The translations under genes and the position numbers were made by a program. From assembly GCA_001512695.1 (NCBI GenBank), contig LFSJ01000174.1, forward strand, positions 1 through 41,490: DNA of 41,490 nucleotides, read 5' to 3'. Shown piece after piece: positions 32,617-41,049 of this stretch (position 1 is its first letter; the number at the start of each line of letters is the position of its first letter). The notes below the pieces were generated by a model. That model saw nothing but the letters and a program-made list of their open reading frames with translations. It was not told the DNA's origin and did no database searches. The DNA comes from Tepidanaerobacter sp. DTU063 (GTDB lineage Bacteria; Bacillota; Thermosediminibacteria; Thermosediminibacterales; Tepidanaerobacteraceae).

Positions 32617-32645
32617 TATATACCATATTTACCGTGGGAAGTCAA
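32617..32645 (-). promoter_or_regulatory. Sigma-A promoter of the metG leader
   Basis: TTGACT, 17-base spacer and TATATA in minus orientation. The expected transcript start near 32610 matches the 5' end of the T-box leader. Confidence 0.6.
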
Positions 32646-32728
32646 GCTGCAGGGCTAAGGCACTCTTTCTAACCTTGCTATCATCTCATACTGCTGATGT
32701 TTAGAAGATTTTTACTGATTGCGCCTTG

Positions 32729-32737
32729 TGTTATAAT
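32729..32737 (+). promoter_or_regulatory. Extended -10 promoter element of yjbQ
   Basis: TGTTATAAT fits the extended -10 form TGnTATAAT, 28 bases before the start codon. No good -35 is seen. Confidence 0.5.
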
Positions 32738-32764
32738 TAAGACAAAAGTCCGGAGGTGGCCATT

Positions 32765-33181
32765 GTGAAAAGCTATCGGAAGGAACTTTGGTTTGAAACC
32801 AAGAATCGAAGGGAATTTATAAATATCACCCCTCAAGTGGAAGAGTGCCTACGGGAAAGCCAAATAAAAGAGGGCCTGCTCTTGTGCAATGCCATGCACA
32901 TAACCGCTAGTGTATTCATAAATGACGATGAGAGCGGCCTTCATCACGACTTTGAAGTTTTCCTGGATAAACTGGCCCCCGAAAAGCCCTACAGCCAATA
33001 TCGGCACAACACCTACGAGGACAATGCCGATGCCCATCTTAAGCGTACTATAATGGGCAGGGAGGTAGTCGTTGCGGTAACCGAGGGCAAGCTGGACCTG
33101 GGGCCATGGGAGCAGATATTTTACGGCGAGTTTGACGGCAAAAGGCCAAAACGGGTCCTGGTAAAAATTATAGGGGAATAG
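32765..33181 (+). CDS. YjbQ-family (UPF0047) protein
   Basis: Small conserved protein of 138 aa. Members have been reported to have weak thiamine-phosphate synthase activity, but the main role is unsettled. Visible are [27 protein letters not shown] (centred near residue 48), with the conserved His residues, then [19 protein letters not shown] and the C-terminal [17 protein letters not shown] 32765 was chosen because GGAGG lies 8 bases upstream; an in-frame GTG at 32756 overlaps the ribosome site. It diverges from metG and is followed by an AT-rich stretch. Confidence 0.92.
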   Translation: MKSYRKELWFETKNRREFINITPQVEECLRESQIKEGLLLCNAMHITASVFINDDESGLHHDFEVFLDKLAPEKPYSQYRHNTYEDNADAHLKRTIMGREVVVAVTEGKLDLGPWEQIFYGEFDGKRPKRVLVKIIGE

Positions 33182-33289
33182 AAAACTTAGCTAACGGCTC
33201 AATAGTATTAGTTTTATATCAAACCCATTCTTCTAGCAGAATTGCCACTCTTTTTAATACCATTATCCTTCATTAGAATACAGAATAAT

Positions 33290-33316
33290 GCAGGAAATAC
33301 TGATAAGTCGTAGAAT
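33290..33316 (+). promoter_or_regulatory. Sigma-H-type promoter of the SLH-domain gene
   Basis: GCAGGAAAT, 11-base spacer and GTAGAAT. It matches the sigma-H consensus at every fixed position and has the same -35 core and spacing as the spoVG promoter in this window. The transcript would begin near 33323, about 43 bases before the gene. Confidence 0.65.
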
Positions 33317-33365
33317 AACTAAAAAAGATATGTTTCTTGTAACTATGAATCTTGGAGGAAATAAT

Positions 33366-34421
33366 ATGAAAAAAAGAATTTTACTATTTATCCTCATTCT
33401 AGCATTGATGTCAACACACGTTATTTCGTTCGCTTCTGATTCTGTGTTTACAGACATCAAGCCGACGGATTGGTTTTATAACGATGTTGTACAAGCACAA
33501 AAAGAAGGTTTAGTCCAGGGAATAGGCGCTGGCAAATACGCGCCAAACAAAACAATAAGCTATGCAGAATACATTACAGTTTTAGTAAGAGTATTGGGAT
33601 TGGATGTAACAGACGAACTCAAAGGGAATCACTGGGCCAGCCAGTATATGCACGCAGCCGTTAAAGCGGGAATCTTAACGCAAGAAGAGCTGATAGATTT
33701 AAACTACGACAAGGGAATAACAAGGCAGGACATGATTAAATACACCTGCAAAGCGCTAGGTGTAAAGCCCATAACAACCACAGAAACTATTTTTAATGAT
33801 CTAAAAGACAAAAATGATGAAGAGGTAGGCCTCATCAATACTGCGTTTGAAGAATACTTAACCGAAGGGGTAGGCAGAACACCTGAAGGATTAAGAATCT
33901 TTGGATATGATAGGCAATCAAATAGAGCGGAACTTGCAACAATGGCATTGAGGATAAAAGCGTATAAAGAGGACCCTGTAGAATATAAAAAGGAAAGAGC
34001 GGCAGCTAGAGAGGCGGCGGATAGGGAATGGGAACAAAAGTATGGAGCGCAAATTAAATGGGAGCAATTGAAGAAAACTGGAATAACGTCAGAAGACCAA
34101 ATAACACCTGAAATTGTAGATATTTTGAGAGAAAAGGCGGTTGGGGGTTATAAAAGGGATGATTGGAAAATATTGGATGATAAAGACTTTGAGGGATATA
34201 AGAAAGCTATTATAGATGATTTGAAAAATGTAGAAAAATTGGGAAGCGTACCAGTAGTAATTAGTAAATACTTATTTTATGAAACAAAAGACGAATTTAA
34301 GATAAAGACTTTTTTTGTTATCGTTAACGGAAGGGAATCTTGGATAGTTAGTGTTGGAAAATCTGGTAACAAATATAAAGTGCGTGATGCGGGAGTATTA
34401 ATAAAGGATATATTTTCGTAG
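33366..34421 (+). CDS. SLH-domain surface protein
   Basis: Exported protein of 351 aa. A signal peptide (KKRILLFILILALMSTHVISFA, cleaved near residue 24) is followed by S-layer homology repeats. The first repeat (about 28-78, FTDIKPTDWFYNDVVQA to VRVLGL) and the second (about 88-135, HWASQYMHAAVKAGIL) are clear; a third (about 142-200) is diverged. SLH repeats bind pyruvylated cell-wall polymers. The C-terminal part (about 215-351) has a charged helix and a domain I do not recognise. ATG 33366 follows TTGGAGG. Base composition is clearly more AT-rich than the core genes around it. It is followed 14 bases later by a small secreted protein gene. Confidence 0.88.
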   Translation: MKKRILLFILILALMSTHVISFASDSVFTDIKPTDWFYNDVVQAQKEGLVQGIGAGKYAPNKTISYAEYITVLVRVLGLDVTDELKGNHWASQYMHAAVKAGILTQEELIDLNYDKGITRQDMIKYTCKALGVKPITTTETIFNDLKDKNDEEVGLINTAFEEYLTEGVGRTPEGLRIFGYDRQSNRAELATMALRIKAYKEDPVEYKKERAAAREAADREWEQKYGAQIKWEQLKKTGITSEDQITPEIVDILREKAVGGYKRDDWKILDDKDFEGYKKAIIDDLKNVEKLGSVPVVISKYLFYETKDEFKIKTFFVIVNGRESWIVSVGKSGNKYKVRDAGVLIKDIFS

Positions 34422-34435
34422 GGGTGGGAAATTTA

Positions 34436-34810
34436 ATGGCTAAAAAGAGGATAGTAGCTATAATCTTAGTTTGTATGATGTGTTTTATTAATTGTTATAC
34501 GCATGCATATAATGACCCTAATATATTATATATGAATGACGGCATACGAATAGATTATAGACGGCCTGGAGAATTGGAGGATGGAAGATATAGAGCAGAC
34601 ATAGAACGCAGCGGAGGAGAAGACGACAAAGAACATCTAGATAGCGTTACAGTATTCGACCAATCCAAATACGCTCCAAAAATAGAAGGCGGTTTATACT
34701 ATAGAACAGTCGGATACCACTTTGCACTATTAGACGGTGACCTCATACCAGTTCAAGAGGATGGTATAATCCTAGAGAGTGAGACTGGGAAGACTGTTAG
34801 TGAACTTTGA
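34436..34810 (+). CDS. Small secreted protein of unknown function
   Basis: Hypothetical protein of 124 aa. An N-terminal signal peptide (KKRIVAIILVCMMCFINCYTHA) could be cleaved after THA. The Cys in FINC does not make a standard lipobox. The remainder is polar and acidic, with no recognised domain. ATG 34436 follows GGGGTGGG at 7 bases. It lies 14 bases after the SLH gene and probably shares its transcript, so the two may act together at the cell surface. AT-rich like its neighbour. Confidence 0.65.
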   Translation: MAKKRIVAIILVCMMCFINCYTHAYNDPNILYMNDGIRIDYRRPGELEDGRYRADIERSGGEDDKEHLDSVTVFDQSKYAPKIEGGLYYRTVGYHFALLDGDLIPVQEDGIILESETGKTVSEL

Positions 34811-35160
34811 AGATAACCAAGTAAACATAGGACTAGGATGTAATTAATATTTTTAGATACTTAATTGACCCTTTGCCAGATTTGCTAGTGAGAAAGATTC
34901 TTCACAATGTTTAGAGATAAAGACTTGCCGACATTAGCGTCATATAAAGAACCATCAAATCATCCATATTACATCTTAGACTAAAATATAAAAAAACGCC
35001 CCAAGATGTGAGACATACAACTGGGGCTTAAGTTATGGTATTTCAAGGTATAGCAGAACACTTGAAGTTATGCATGGAATATACTAAAAAATATAATTCC
35101 ATATAAAACTAAAATAGCTTTTAATGGCTCACAAGAAAACCCTAACAATGAAAGATAATA
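34811..35160. other. AT-rich intergenic stretch with a possible gene remnant
   Basis: No convincing gene. A 25-codon open frame (34907-34984, plus) ending in PSNHPYYILD reads like the tail of a decayed coding sequence but has no ribosome site. A terminator-like hairpin lies at 34991-35027. Otherwise nothing is seen. Confidence 0.4.
34991..35027 (-). terminator. Probable terminator downstream of the nucleoside phosphorylase gene
   Basis: GCCCCA and TGGGGC close a stem that also contains ATGT/ACAT inside. In minus orientation GTTTTTT follows. It lies about 135 bases after the phosphorylase stop codon. Confidence 0.5.
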
Positions 35161-35907
35161 TCATTCTCTTCCTTCTGCAGTGCTGAGAGCTTTTAGGGCT
35201 TCCAGGGCCAGTAAGATTTCCCGCCTTTCACCTTCCTTGGCAGGCCCTTCAATGGTTTGATACTGGGTTATTCCTGCTTTTATGCTGTCACCTTTAGGGA
35301 CGACCACGTTTAGAATACACGAGGCCCTTGCTCCCCGCAGGCGGGCCACGGTATATAGGGTGGCCGTTTCCATGTCCGAGGCCAAGATGCCTTTATTGCT
35401 CCAGTAACCTACTATCTCCTCCTGCCGGTCGCAGTAGAAACTGTCGTGACTCCTTATAATGCCCGACACATATGTATATTGTAATTTCTCGGCAGTGTCA
35501 ATTATACAGGAGGTCAGTTTAAAATCCGATACTGCCGGATAGTTTTCAGATACGTACATTTTAGAGGTGCCATCCTCCCTCACGGCAGCTATCGGGATTA
35601 CAAGGTCACCGATATTTATTCCGGGCTGTAAGGCGCCGGCGCTGCCTATCCTGAGAAAATTCCTGCCGCCGCAGGCTATCAGCTCTTCCACCGCTATGGC
35701 ACATGATGCGCCGCCTATACCTGTGGAAGTGATGGTTACGGGCACACCTTTGTACTTCCCAGTGACCGTCCTAAACTCCCTGTTAAAGGCCAGTTCCCTG
35801 GCCCCATCCAAGAATTCGGCGGCTCTCAGGACGCGCTGGGGATCTCCCGGTAAAATCACGTTTTCTGCTATATCGCCTTTTTTGCAGAGTATGTGTGGTT
35901 GAAGCAT
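35161..35907 (-). CDS. Nucleoside phosphorylase (uridine/purine nucleoside phosphorylase family)
   Basis: Cleaves nucleosides with phosphate to a base and ribose-1-phosphate. The PNP/UDP fold of 248 aa shows VILPGDPQRV (phosphate site, about residues 17-26), STGIGGASCAIAVEEL (about 61-76), LRIGSAGAL (about 85-93) and SDMETATLYTVARLRGA (about 178-194, with the ribose-binding Met-Glu). The N-terminal QPHILCKKGDIAENV resembles uridine phosphorylases, but purine specificity cannot be excluded. ATG 35907 has AAAGGGG upstream. The nucleoside ABC importer genes just upstream on the same strand support a salvage role. Confidence 0.88.
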   Translation of the reverse strand: MLQPHILCKKGDIAENVILPGDPQRVLRAAEFLDGARELAFNREFRTVTGKYKGVPVTITSTGIGGASCAIAVEELIACGGRNFLRIGSAGALQPGINIGDLVIPIAAVREDGTSKMYVSENYPAVSDFKLTSCIIDTAEKLQYTYVSGIIRSHDSFYCDRQEEIVGYWSNKGILASDMETATLYTVARLRGARASCILNVVVPKGDSIKAGITQYQTIEGPAKEGERREILLALEALKALSTAEGRE

Positions 35908-36100
35908 AATTATACCCCTTTCAATATTCAGGTGTTCTGATTTCTTAATAGCTTGCTGTAGAACAACAATGTCAAAAATATTTCTTTAAGAAATATAGGA
36001 GTTTCGGTTTTTTGTAAGGGTTGCATGTTGTAATCATTAAGCAAAACTCGCAAAGAAACATATTTTGAAAACTTATCAATTTAATTCCTTTAATGAGCAG

Positions 36101-37396
36101 TTATATTAGCCTTAATGAGGCGTCAAGTAAAGCCTCCGACAAGCTGGGATGAACAAAAAGGCTGCTTAAAATCTTATGGGCACAAAGTTCTTCTTTTAGT
36201 AAAATGCCATGCATGCCCACTAGTTCCGAAACATCCCTTCCCACCATCCATATGCCTTGCAGCTTGTTTTCTTTATCCGTCAGCACTTTTACAAAGCCAT
36301 CCTTGTATCTCCTTGATATGCCCCGCCAGGTCTTGGCAAGGTCGATTCTTGTGGCTTTATACTTTATGCCCTTTTCCTTGAGTTCCCATTCCTGCAGGCC
36401 CGCCCCGGCTATTTCCGGGATTGTAAATATGGCCCTGGGAATGCCTTCGTAGCTTATGTCTTCAAGGGAATCCTTCCTGCCCAGGATGTGCAGGGCAGCC
36501 GCTATGCCCTGATTTATGGCTGCGCTTCCCATAAGGCACATGCCGTTTACATCGCCAACGGCGTATATATTTTTCACCCCGGTTTGGAAGTTATGGTCAA
36601 CTTTAATCCCCACTTCGTCATATTCTATTCCTACATCGGCTGCACCCTTTGGGATATTCGGCAGCCTTGACAGGCAGACGAGGCATTTTTCTGCCTTTAG
36701 TTTTTCACCCGTCTCCAGCATGACCACAGCCCCGTCTTGGGATTCATCAACTTCTGATACCTTTATTCCCGTTACAAAATCCACATTGAGGGATTTTAAC
36801 CCATCTATTACAGGCTGTCTTAAATCCTCATCGTTGCCCTGCAGGATTTCATCCACCATATCCACTAGGGTGACTTTTACGCCGAAGTGGGCAAATATCG
36901 TGGCAAACTCGATACCTTCCACATTCGCCCCTAAAATGAGCATGTCTTTTGGAAGCCGCTCCATGGCAAGGGCTTCCTTATGGGTCAGGATACGGTTGCC
37001 GTAGGGCACTTTAGAGATGTTGACCGGCCTGCTGCCGGTGGCAATTACGATGTTTTTAGCTTTGATGACTTTATCCTGTACTTGAAAGGCGTCCTTCCCC
37101 ACAAAATGGCCCTCACCGAAGACTATGCTGACACCGGATTCCTTAAGGTCTGATTCTAGCTTCTTTTGAAGCTCTGCCATCTTTCCGCGATAATCTTCTA
37201 GGAGCTCATCGAAAGACATGTGAGGATCGTCCTTTATGCCGTCAAGGAGCATTTTCACCGGCAGGGCACCAAAGCGAAATCCGGTCCCTCCAAGGGCCTC
37301 CTTTTCCACCAGGGCCACGTCAAGGCCCTTTGACGCACACAAGAGAGCTGTATAGTAACCTGCACAGCCGCAGCCTAAAACCAGCACATCTTTCAT
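36101..37396 (-). CDS. Lipoamide-dehydrogenase-like FAD/NAD flavoprotein without redox cysteines
   Basis: FAD-dependent pyridine-nucleotide oxidoreductase of 431 aa. An N-terminal FAD loop (VLVLGCGCAGYYTA, about 4-17), a NAD-binding domain (MLILGANVEGIEFA, about 150-163), a second FAD contact (IYAVGDVNGM) and a C-terminal interface domain with FVHPSLSEAL are present. The disulfide motif of lipoamide dehydrogenase or mercuric reductase (GGTCLNVGCIPSK) reads GGTGFRFGALPVK: both Cys are replaced (Gly39 and Ala44). It therefore cannot do disulfide chemistry and is probably an NADH:acceptor oxidoreductase of unknown acceptor. ATG 37396 follows AAGGAGG at 7 bases. It starts 12 bases after the permease gene upstream. 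Confidence 0.85.
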   Translation of the reverse strand: MKDVLVLGCGCAGYYTALLCASKGLDVALVEKEALGGTGFRFGALPVKMLLDGIKDDPHMSFDELLEDYRGKMAELQKKLESDLKESGVSIVFGEGHFVGKDAFQVQDKVIKAKNIVIATGSRPVNISKVPYGNRILTHKEALAMERLPKDMLILGANVEGIEFATIFAHFGVKVTLVDMVDEILQGNDEDLRQPVIDGLKSLNVDFVTGIKVSEVDESQDGAVVMLETGEKLKAEKCLVCLSRLPNIPKGAADVGIEYDEVGIKVDHNFQTGVKNIYAVGDVNGMCLMGSAAINQGIAAALHILGRKDSLEDISYEGIPRAIFTIPEIAGAGLQEWELKEKGIKYKATRIDLAKTWRGISRRYKDGFVKVLTDKENKLQGIWMVGRDVSELVGMHGILLKEELCAHKILSSLFVHPSLSEALLDASLRLI

Positions 37397-37408
37397 AGCC
37401 AAGCCTCC

Positions 37409-38377
37409 TTATTTGGCCAAGTTATCGGCAGCCTTTATCTGGCTTTTATCTAGGCCTTTTTGCCTTGCCTGGTGAGCTCTCTTCTTGTCCCTTTCCCTCT
37501 TTACAACAAGGATTAGCACCAGCACCGTAACAATGTAGGGAAACATCTGGGTAAACTGGGAGGGAATGCCTACCCCCTGCAGCCTTATGCCCAGGGCATC
37601 GAAAAAGCCGAATATGAGTGCTGCCACGTACGTCATCAGGGGATTGGCAGCTCCGAATATGATGGCGGCCAAGGCTATGAAGCCCCGATTGGCGCTCATG
37701 TTTTCCGTAAAGAGGGTGAGATAGCCCAGGGACAGGTGCACTCCTGCGAAGCCGCAGAAGATACCGCACAAAATGCTGCTGATAAACTTTATCCTGTTTG
37801 AGCTAATTCCCACAGTGTCCAGGGCTTCCGGAAACTCCCCTGCCGCCCTGAACCACAGGCCGTATGGAGTCTTGTAGAGAAATATGTATATGGCAATGAC
37901 CAGTATCCAGCTCACGTACACGAAGAGGGAGTGGTCGTTCAGGAGCACATTGAGTACCGGGATATTTTCAAGAAAGGATATGGATATATCCGGAAGGGGT
38001 TGAATCCTAGGAGATGAAAAGGCTCCCTTTACCCCAAATATGCTCCTCAAGAGGAACATGGTAAGGCCACCGGCAAACATGTTTATGGCAATGCCCACGA
38101 TAAACTCGTCGGATTTTAATCTGATGACGAAGAGGGCAAAAATTAATCCGATAATGATTCCGGATGCCACGGCAAACAGGATGCCCATGAGGTAGCTTTC
38201 AAAAAAGTAACTGCCTGCTACGCCAAAAAAGGCTCCCAGCAGAATCATGCCTTCCATGCCGATGTTTAATATGCCCGTATGGGATGTGAGCAGACCCCCA
38301 AGCGCCGCTAAAATAAGGGGTGTGGCGGTCCTTATGGTGTTCTGAAGTAGAGTTATATTGAAGATTTCCCTATACAT
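37409..38377 (-). CDS. Nucleoside ABC transporter permease (NupQ/YufQ-like)
   Basis: Second inner-membrane subunit (about 322 aa) of a BMP-type nucleoside importer. It has eight or more hydrophobic segments and the family motif GILNIGMEGMILLGAFF (about residues 33-49), then LKSDEFIVGIAINMFAGGL. A charged, lysine-rich C-terminal tail follows the last helix. ATG 38377 was chosen because it gives the family N-terminus MYREIFNITLL and follows GGGGCAGG. It overlaps the end of the other permease by 8 bases, so the two are translationally coupled. Confidence 0.93.
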   Translation of the reverse strand: MYREIFNITLLQNTIRTATPLILAALGGLLTSHTGILNIGMEGMILLGAFFGVAGSYFFESYLMGILFAVASGIIIGLIFALFVIRLKSDEFIVGIAINMFAGGLTMFLLRSIFGVKGAFSSPRIQPLPDISISFLENIPVLNVLLNDHSLFVYVSWILVIAIYIFLYKTPYGLWFRAAGEFPEALDTVGISSNRIKFISSILCGIFCGFAGVHLSLGYLTLFTENMSANRGFIALAAIIFGAANPLMTYVAALIFGFFDALGIRLQGVGIPSQFTQMFPYIVTVLVLILVVKRERDKKRAHQARQKGLDKSQIKAADNLAK

Positions 38378-39437
38378 CCTGTCCTGCCCCCTCTTTTGCG
38401 TATATCCGCCGAAGGATATTTGCAAAGCCCTTTTCACCGGCGATAAATAGGATTATAATCGACTGTATCACAAGCACCAGTTCCGATGGAATGGCCGTTT
38501 CGTACTCCATGGCGATGGAGCCGGTCTTTAACATGCCAAAGAAAATTGACATGAGTATGACCCCTAGCACATTGTTTTTTACTATAAGGGAGACCAGCAT
38601 GCCGTCAAAGGCATAACCGGGAGAAATTGCCTGCAAAAATCGGTAGTGGTTGCCCAACACTTCGAAGGCCCCGGCTATGCCGCACAGGGCTCCGGATATA
38701 ATCATAGCAATTACCATGTTTCTTTCGGCATTGATTCCCCCGTACCTGGCAAAGATGGGATTTGAGCCTATCATTTTAAAGTCATAGCCCGCCGAAGTCT
38801 TTTCCATGAGGTAATATATGAACAGGGCTATAAGTGCCGTATAAAATATGCCGGTATGCAGCTTGGAGCGGGCTACCAGCCTCAGGAGCTTATAAGCAGG
38901 GGCTATCATCTCGGTAGCGCCCATCTTGCCTACAGAAGATGCAAAGGGGTAATTGGCAAGGTAGCTGGTAAACAGTGTGGCGATACTGTTAAACATGATA
39001 GTCGTGATGACTTCGTCAATTCCATATTTCACTTTTAGCAGTGCCGGTACCAGGGCATAAAAACCGCCGGCCAGGGCTGCAAAGATAAGGGCCAGTGGTA
39101 TGCCTGCTATGCCGGGCAGATTTGTAAAGGTAAATCCCACGTACGCTGCGGCAAAGGCCCCGAGGTACAGCTGCCCTTCGCCGCCGATGTTGAAAATCCC
39201 GCTGCTAAAGGCCACAGCCGTGGCCAGGCCCGTCAAGATCAGGGGCACGGTTTTGGCAAAGGTAGTGGCGATTTTATAGGGACTGCCTAAGGCGCCGTTT
39301 ATAAGGGCGGCGTACGCGGTAAAGGGACTTTTGCCGTTGGCAAGGATTATAATCGCACCGATTATTAGTGCGAGGATAACGGATAAGGCCAGCGAAAAGA
39401 TGTATTCCAGGTCCTGGGATAGCTTTAATTTCTTCAT
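38370..39437 (-). CDS. Nucleoside ABC transporter permease (NupP/YufP-like)
   Basis: First membrane subunit (355 aa) of the importer. It begins with a cytoplasmic segment and a long first helix (ALSVILALIIGAIIILA), then the family motif SGIFNIGGEGQLYLGAFAAA (about residues 79-98) and the coupling region VKYGIDEVITTIMFNSIA. The order nupO, nupP, nupQ is conserved in Firmicutes. ATG 39437 lies 4 bases after the stop of the ATPase gene. Together with NupQ it forms the channel for nucleosides or bases. Confidence 0.94.
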   Translation of the reverse strand: MKKLKLSQDLEYIFSLALSVILALIIGAIIILANGKSPFTAYAALINGALGSPYKIATTFAKTVPLILTGLATAVAFSSGIFNIGGEGQLYLGAFAAAYVGFTFTNLPGIAGIPLALIFAALAGGFYALVPALLKVKYGIDEVITTIMFNSIATLFTSYLANYPFASSVGKMGATEMIAPAYKLLRLVARSKLHTGIFYTALIALFIYYLMEKTSAGYDFKMIGSNPIFARYGGINAERNMVIAMIISGALCGIAGAFEVLGNHYRFLQAISPGYAFDGMLVSLIVKNNVLGVILMSIFFGMLKTGSIAMEYETAIPSELVLVIQSIIILFIAGEKGFANILRRIYAKEGAGQDV

Positions 39438-39441
39438 ACCA

Positions 39442-40974
39442 TCACCCCGCCGTGGATAAATTTTTGCCGGTCATGTAAAGGCCTATTTCTTGCTTCGTCA
39501 CATCAGCAGTTCTAAACTCTCCCGTCAGTTTCCCTTCGTATATGGTCACGATCCTGTCGGATAATCTAAAAATCTCATCCAGGTCCGCCGATACCAGTAG
39601 TATGGCCCTGCCCGCATCCCTCATGTCGATTATCAGGCGGTGGATAAACTCAATGGCTCCCACATCCAGGCCGCGGGTGGGCTGTGCAATTATGAGGATC
39701 GGGGAATCAAAGGAAAACTCCCTAGCAACGACAAGCTTTTGCATGTTGCCCCCGGAAAGGCTCTTCACCCTGGTCTGGCCGGAAGGTGTTCGGATGTCAA
39801 ACTGCCGGATGAGCTGAGCGGTCTTTTGGGATATGGCCTTTTTGTTTAATTTCATCCCAAGGCCCTCATAGGGCTTTTTGTGCTGATATCCCATCATCAA
39901 ATTCTCGTTTACCGAAGCTTCCGGTGCGAGACCGGTTTTAAGCCTATCTTCGGGAATGTGAGCGATGCCCATCCTGCGGAAGTCTGAAGGAGAGCCCTTT
40001 GCCATGTCCCTTCCCTTAACGAATATGCTCCCTTCCTCAAGCTTCCTGAGGCCCGTCAGGGCTTCCACCAGTTCCGTCTGACCATTCCCCTCCACTCCTG
40101 CAACGCCTAGGATTTCGCCGGCGGCAATGGAAAAGCTAACTCCGTCTACGGCAATAAAGCCCCGGTTGTCCCTTACCACCAAATCCCTTACTTCCAACAG
40201 CTTTTCGCCGATATTTTGGTTGGCATGAAATTTTTCAAAGACCACTTCCTTGCCCACCATCATTTCCGCTAGTATCTGTTCGGTGGCATCCCTGGTGTCC
40301 ATGGTGCCCACAAGTTTTCCCCTGCGCATGACGCTGACCCTGTGGGAAACCTCCAGCACCTCCTGGAGCTTGTGGGTGATTATGATGATGGTCTTGCCCA
40401 TGTCTTCTACCAGCCGCCGCATGATGGCAAAGAGTTCCTGGCTTTCCTGGGGGGTCAAGACCGCAGTAGGCTCATCCAAAATCAAAATATCGGCTCCCCT
40501 GTAAAGGACCTTCAATATTTCGATGCGCTGCTGTATGCCCACCGACAGGTCTTCCACCTTCTGGTAGGGGTCCACATAAAGGCCGTACTTTTCGGAGAGT
40601 TCCTTGGTTATTTTCACCGCTTTATCAAAGTCCATGAAAAGGCCATTTTTTTGAGGCTCGCTTCCCAGGACCAGGTTTTCCGCCGCAGTAAAAGAGGGGA
40701 CCAGCATAAAGTGTTGGTGGACCATGCCTATGCCGTTTTTTATGGCGACTTGGGGATTTGTGACATTCGTAAGTCGGCCTCTTATGTAAATTTGGCCATC
40801 AGTCGGCTGGTACAGGCCGTAAATAATTTTCATGAGGGTGGATTTGCCGGCGCCGTTTTCCCCGACTATGGCGTGTATTTCCCCTTCCCTTATTTCCAGG
40901 TTAACATTGTCATTTGCCACAACTCCCGGAAAGACCTTGGTGATTCCCACCAGCTTAATTATACTTTCTCCCAT
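39442..40974 (-). CDS. Nucleoside ABC transporter ATP-binding protein (NupO/YufO-like)
   Basis: ATPase with two fused nucleotide-binding domains, 510 aa. The first (about 1-240) has Walker A GENGAGKST, signature LSVGIQQRIEIL and Walker B ILILDEPTAVLT. The second (about 255-500) has the degenerate Walker A GVEGNGQTEL typical of this sugar/nucleoside family and the signature LSGGNMQKLVVARE. It drives import by the two permeases. ATG 40974 has GGCAGG upstream. It lies between the permeases and the binding-protein gene, from which it is separated by a terminator-like hairpin. Confidence 0.95.
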   Translation of the reverse strand: MGESIIKLVGITKVFPGVVANDNVNLEIREGEIHAIVGENGAGKSTLMKIIYGLYQPTDGQIYIRGRLTNVTNPQVAIKNGIGMVHQHFMLVPSFTAAENLVLGSEPQKNGLFMDFDKAVKITKELSEKYGLYVDPYQKVEDLSVGIQQRIEILKVLYRGADILILDEPTAVLTPQESQELFAIMRRLVEDMGKTIIIITHKLQEVLEVSHRVSVMRRGKLVGTMDTRDATEQILAEMMVGKEVVFEKFHANQNIGEKLLEVRDLVVRDNRGFIAVDGVSFSIAAGEILGVAGVEGNGQTELVEALTGLRKLEEGSIFVKGRDMAKGSPSDFRRMGIAHIPEDRLKTGLAPEASVNENLMMGYQHKKPYEGLGMKLNKKAISQKTAQLIRQFDIRTPSGQTRVKSLSGGNMQKLVVAREFSFDSPILIIAQPTRGLDVGAIEFIHRLIIDMRDAGRAILLVSADLDEIFRLSDRIVTIYEGKLTGEFRTADVTKQEIGLYMTGKNLSTAG

Positions 40975-41002
40975 ACTAGCACCTGCCTCAAAGCTTTTCT
41001 TT

Positions 41003-41033
41003 AAAAAAGGAGAAGTAAGGTTACTTCTCCTTT
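41003..41033 (-). terminator. Intrinsic terminator between the binding protein and ATPase genes
   Basis: Perfect 13-bp stem (41006-41018 with 41021-41033) and a 2-base loop, followed in minus orientation by TTT. It lies 16 bases after the binding protein stop and probably lets only part of the transcripts reach the ABC genes. Confidence 0.75.
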
Positions 41034-41049
41034 ATATGCGGGTTTTAGC

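Noticed and set aside
40342-41004. 220-codon plus-strand frame opposite the ABC ATPase gene
   Set aside because: The minus-strand frame has all ABC motifs. The plus-strand frame has no ribosome site or recognisable domain and extends into the terminator.
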